Assembly: GCF_025273675.1 (NCBI RefSeq)
Contig: NZ_CP045809.1
Span: 372,001-436,000, forward strand
Origin: Gordonia pseudamarae
GTDB taxonomy: Bacteria > Actinomycetota > Actinomycetes > Mycobacteriales > Mycobacteriaceae
DNA length: 64,000 nt
Direction of reading: 5' to 3'
Shown here: positions 62,702 to 64,000 of the stretch, piece by piece
Layout of the letters: every line of letters starts with the position of its first letter
Position numbering within the stretch: the stretch's first letter is position 1
Notes under the pieces: generated by a model
What the model was told of the DNA's origin: nothing
Database searches by the model: none
The model's input: the letters and a program-made list of their open reading frames with translations, nothing else
Position numbers and translations under genes: made by a program

Positions 62702-63643
62702 ATGCGACTTGCGATGGCGCAGATCAGCTCCGGTACCGATCCCGCGGAGAATCTGGAACTGGTGGTGTCTGCCACCGAGCGGGCGGCCGCTGACGGGGCC
62801 GATCTGGTGGTGTTCCCGGAGGCCACGATGTGCCGGTTCGGGGTCAAGCTGGGACCGATCGCCGAGCCGCTCGACGGGCCGTGGGCAGATGCCGTGGCCG
62901 GGATCGCCGCACAATGCGGGGTGAGTGTGGTGGCCGGGATGTTCACCCCGGCACTATCTCCCGTCGCTTCGCTCGCCCCGGCACTATCTCCCGTCGCTTC
63001 GCTCGCCCCGGCACTATCTCCCGTCGCTTCGCTCGCCCCGGCACTATCTCCCGTCGCTTCGCTCGCCCCGGAATTGTCTCCCCGCGAACGGGTGCGCAAC
63101 ACCTTGCTGGTGGTGACACCGGACGGGCGGCGGGCCGGGTACGACAAGATCCATCTGTACGACGCCTTCGGGTTCGCCGAATCGCGGACCGTCGAGGCGG
63201 GTTCCGAACCGGTGATCGTCACCGTCGCCGATTGCCGCGTGGGGTTGGCCACCTGCTACGACATCAGGTTTCCGCGACTGTTCACCGCCCTCGCCCGCGC
63301 CGGCGCCGACCTGATCGTCGTGCCTACGTCGTGGGGCGCCGGGCCGGGGAAGCTGCGCCAGTGGCAGACGCTGGCCACCGCGCGGGCACTCGACGCCACT
63401 GCGTTCGTCGCGGCCGTCGGGCAGGCCGAACCGTCCGATCCGGCCGTCGCGGAGTCCGGAGCGCCCACCGGAATCGGACACAGCCAGATCACAGATCCCT
63501 TCGGTAGCGTGGTCGTCGCATATGACAGCGAACCCCGGATCGAGGTCCACACCGTCGATCCGACGGTTGTCGGCAAGGCCCGAACAGCGCTGGCCGTCCT
63601 GGAGAACGAACGGGACATCGCGGAACCGCGACTGATGTTGTGA
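62702..63643 (+). CDS. Carbon-nitrogen hydrolase (nitrilase superfamily) with in-frame minisatellite insertion, Rv0480c-like
   Basis: A 313-residue amidase-type hydrolase. Catalytic Glu40 (VVFPEAT), Lys149 (YDKIHLYD) and Cys185 (ATCYDIRFP) are all present. Residues 83-122 are four PALSPVASLA repeats encoded by 30-bp DNA units, inserted between the GMFTP strand and the RVRNTLLVVTPDG strand, where relatives have a short loop. The insert is likely surface exposed and disordered. Substrate unknown; related enzymes deaminate omega-amides or deaminated glutathione. ATG 62702. Confidence 0.9.
   Translation: MRLAMAQISSGTDPAENLELVVSATERAAADGADLVVFPEATMCRFGVKLGPIAEPLDGPWADAVAGIAAQCGVSVVAGMFTPALSPVASLAPALSPVASLAPALSPVASLAPALSPVASLAPELSPRERVRNTLLVVTPDGRRAGYDKIHLYDAFGFAESRTVEAGSEPVIVTVADCRVGLATCYDIRFPRLFTALARAGADLIVVPTSWGAGPGKLRQWQTLATARALDATAFVAAVGQAEPSDPAVAESGAPTGIGHSQITDPFGSVVVAYDSEPRIEVHTVDPTVVGKARTALAVLENERDIAEPRLML
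62948..63067. repeat. GAGCGAAGCGACGGG minisatellite, locus 4 (30-bp units, inside nitrilase gene)
   Basis: Four units of CTATCTCCCGTCGCTTCGCT / CGCCCCGGCA (30 bp), in the orientation opposite to loci 2, 3 and 5 on the plus strand. Translated as ProAlaLeuSerProValAlaSerLeuAla. Confidence 0.95.
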
Positions 63644-63801
63644 CGTTAGCGGTAGGTATTCGGCCGGAGGTGAGGCAGACGCGCCGCGGCCGGGCCCGTA
63701 CCAGAGACGTGTGCGCGGAGGAGAGTTGCGCGGAGGCCGTGGTCGGCGAGGAGCCGATGACCGATCCGCCACCGGAGAATGTGGGACCGACGAATGAGTG
63801 A
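63640..63801 (+). CDS. Possible small protein between nitrilase and DUF2993-like genes
   Basis: A 53-residue open frame from GTG 63640, which overlaps the nitrilase stop as GTGA, and overlapping the next ATG at 63794. Sequence VRQTRRGRARTRDVCAEE then an acidic, Pro-rich end. Codon third positions are fairly GC-rich. The overlaps support translation, but I know no family; it could be chance. Confidence 0.35.
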   Translation: MTLAVGIRPEVRQTRRGRARTRDVCAEESCAEAVVGEEPMTDPPPENVGPTNE

Positions 63802-64000
63802 TGAACACCGGAACGACGCAGGCTCGGGCGAGCGAAGCGACGGGAAGTCAACCGGCGAGCGAAGCGACGGGAAGTCAACCGGCGAGCGAAGCGACGGGAA
63901 GTCAACCGGCGAGCGAAGCGACGGGAAGTCAACCGGCGAGCGAAGCGACGGGAAGTCAACCGGCGATCCTGACCGGTGGACACCGGTGGGTGACGCGACG
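63794..64000 (+). CDS. Start of a probable DUF2993-type (Rv0479c-like) protein, partial
   Basis: ATG 63794 starts MSDEHRND, followed by five GERSDGKST units from the minisatellite, then GDPDRWTPVGDAT before the window ends. The identity is inferred only from position next to the nitrilase (Rv0480c-like) gene and the disordered N-terminus typical of Rv0479c relatives; no domain is visible yet. The frame stays open to the window edge. Confidence 0.4.
   Translation, partial: MSDEHRNDAGSGERSDGKSTGERSDGKSTGERSDGKSTGERSDGKSTGERSDGKSTGDPDRWTPVGDAT
63828..63963. repeat. GAGCGAAGCGACGGG minisatellite, locus 5 (27-bp units)
   Basis: Five units of GGCGAGCGAAGCGACGGG plus AAGTCAACC, starting near 63828, 63854, 63881, 63908 and 63935. 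Translated GlyGluArgSerAspGlyLysSerThr on the plus strand. Confidence 0.95.

Noticed and set aside
1..64000. tRNA, rRNA or insertion sequence
   Set aside because: No T-loop/CCA-type hairpin set, no rRNA-like stretch and no transposase or terminal inverted repeat was recognised by eye; a covariance search could still find a missed small RNA.

Overview
This is high-GC actinobacterial DNA, most likely from a mycolic-acid bacterium (order Mycobacteriales) and probably a Gordonia or close relative. The genus is inferred; no marker gene fixes it. The evidence is gene content (MmpL3, GTP-dependent PEPCK, RamB, heparin-binding haemagglutinin, MTB12-like and DUF4189 secreted proteins) and gene order matching two Mycobacterium tuberculosis blocks as I recall them: Rv0204c-Rv0211 at about 2-15.5 kb, and Rv0462-Rv0482 at about 33-63.6 kb. 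No rRNA, tRNA, insertion sequence, prophage or CRISPR array was found.

Layout. 0-5.3 kb: 3' part of a penicillin-binding-protein homologue whose active-site motifs are lost, a DUF3054 membrane protein, a flippase-like membrane protein, and a MacS/MadR-type two-component system with a 19-bp repeat array between its genes. 5.3-15.5 kb: mmpL3 (tail apparently frameshifted), a NYN-domain protein, trmB, two P-loop GTPase-like proteins, a DUF6802-like protein and pckG. 15.7-25.5 kb: a MacB/FtsX-type ABC system, an SRPBCC protein, a secreted protein, a class I PPK2, a membrane protein, a prolyl-oligopeptidase, the remnant of a MarR regulator and a TerD protein. 25.6-29.4 kb: an accessory chaperone cluster (Hsp70-like protein with a proline-rich partner, and a divergent GrpE-like gene). 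29.4-31.7 kb: a repeat-rich plastic zone with REP-like palindromes and a segmental duplication of a 38-codon gene plus the end of an acetyltransferase gene. 33-44.4 kb: lpd, an AlkA-like glycosylase, a SoxR-controlled ABC exporter, an ABC/MTB12-like operon, an HTH-cupin-methyltransferase operon, a CMD-family protein, DUF4189 and MaoC proteins. 44.5-52.1 kb: two tandem secretory lipases, ramB and divergent aceA (isocitrate lyase), then fadB2. 52.3-58 kb: hbhA, a second PPK2, a TetR/DUF445 divergent pair, an XRE regulator and a second HBHA-like gene with a histone-H1-like tail. 58-64 kb: DUF2516, a MerR regulator, murB, two DUF2505 genes, a methyltransferase, a nitrilase-family hydrolase and the start of a probable DUF2993 gene.

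How the genes work together: pckG, aceA, ramB, fadB2 and lpd form an acetate/fatty-acid carbon theme. MmpL3, HBHA, MurB, MadR/MacS and the PBP homologue concern the envelope.

The most unusual signal is a family of short tandem arrays sharing the core GGCGAGCGAAGCGACGGG. It occurs at five places within 9.5 kb. Three arrays lie inside genes, where the same DNA core is read in different reading frames. Every coding or potentially coding array has units divisible by three (27 or 30 bp), while the clearly intergenic array has 29-bp units. Also notable are a 17-bp sequence shared exactly by the hbhA and XRE-gene promoters, the Hsp70/GrpE/TerD cluster, and the small-gene duplication.
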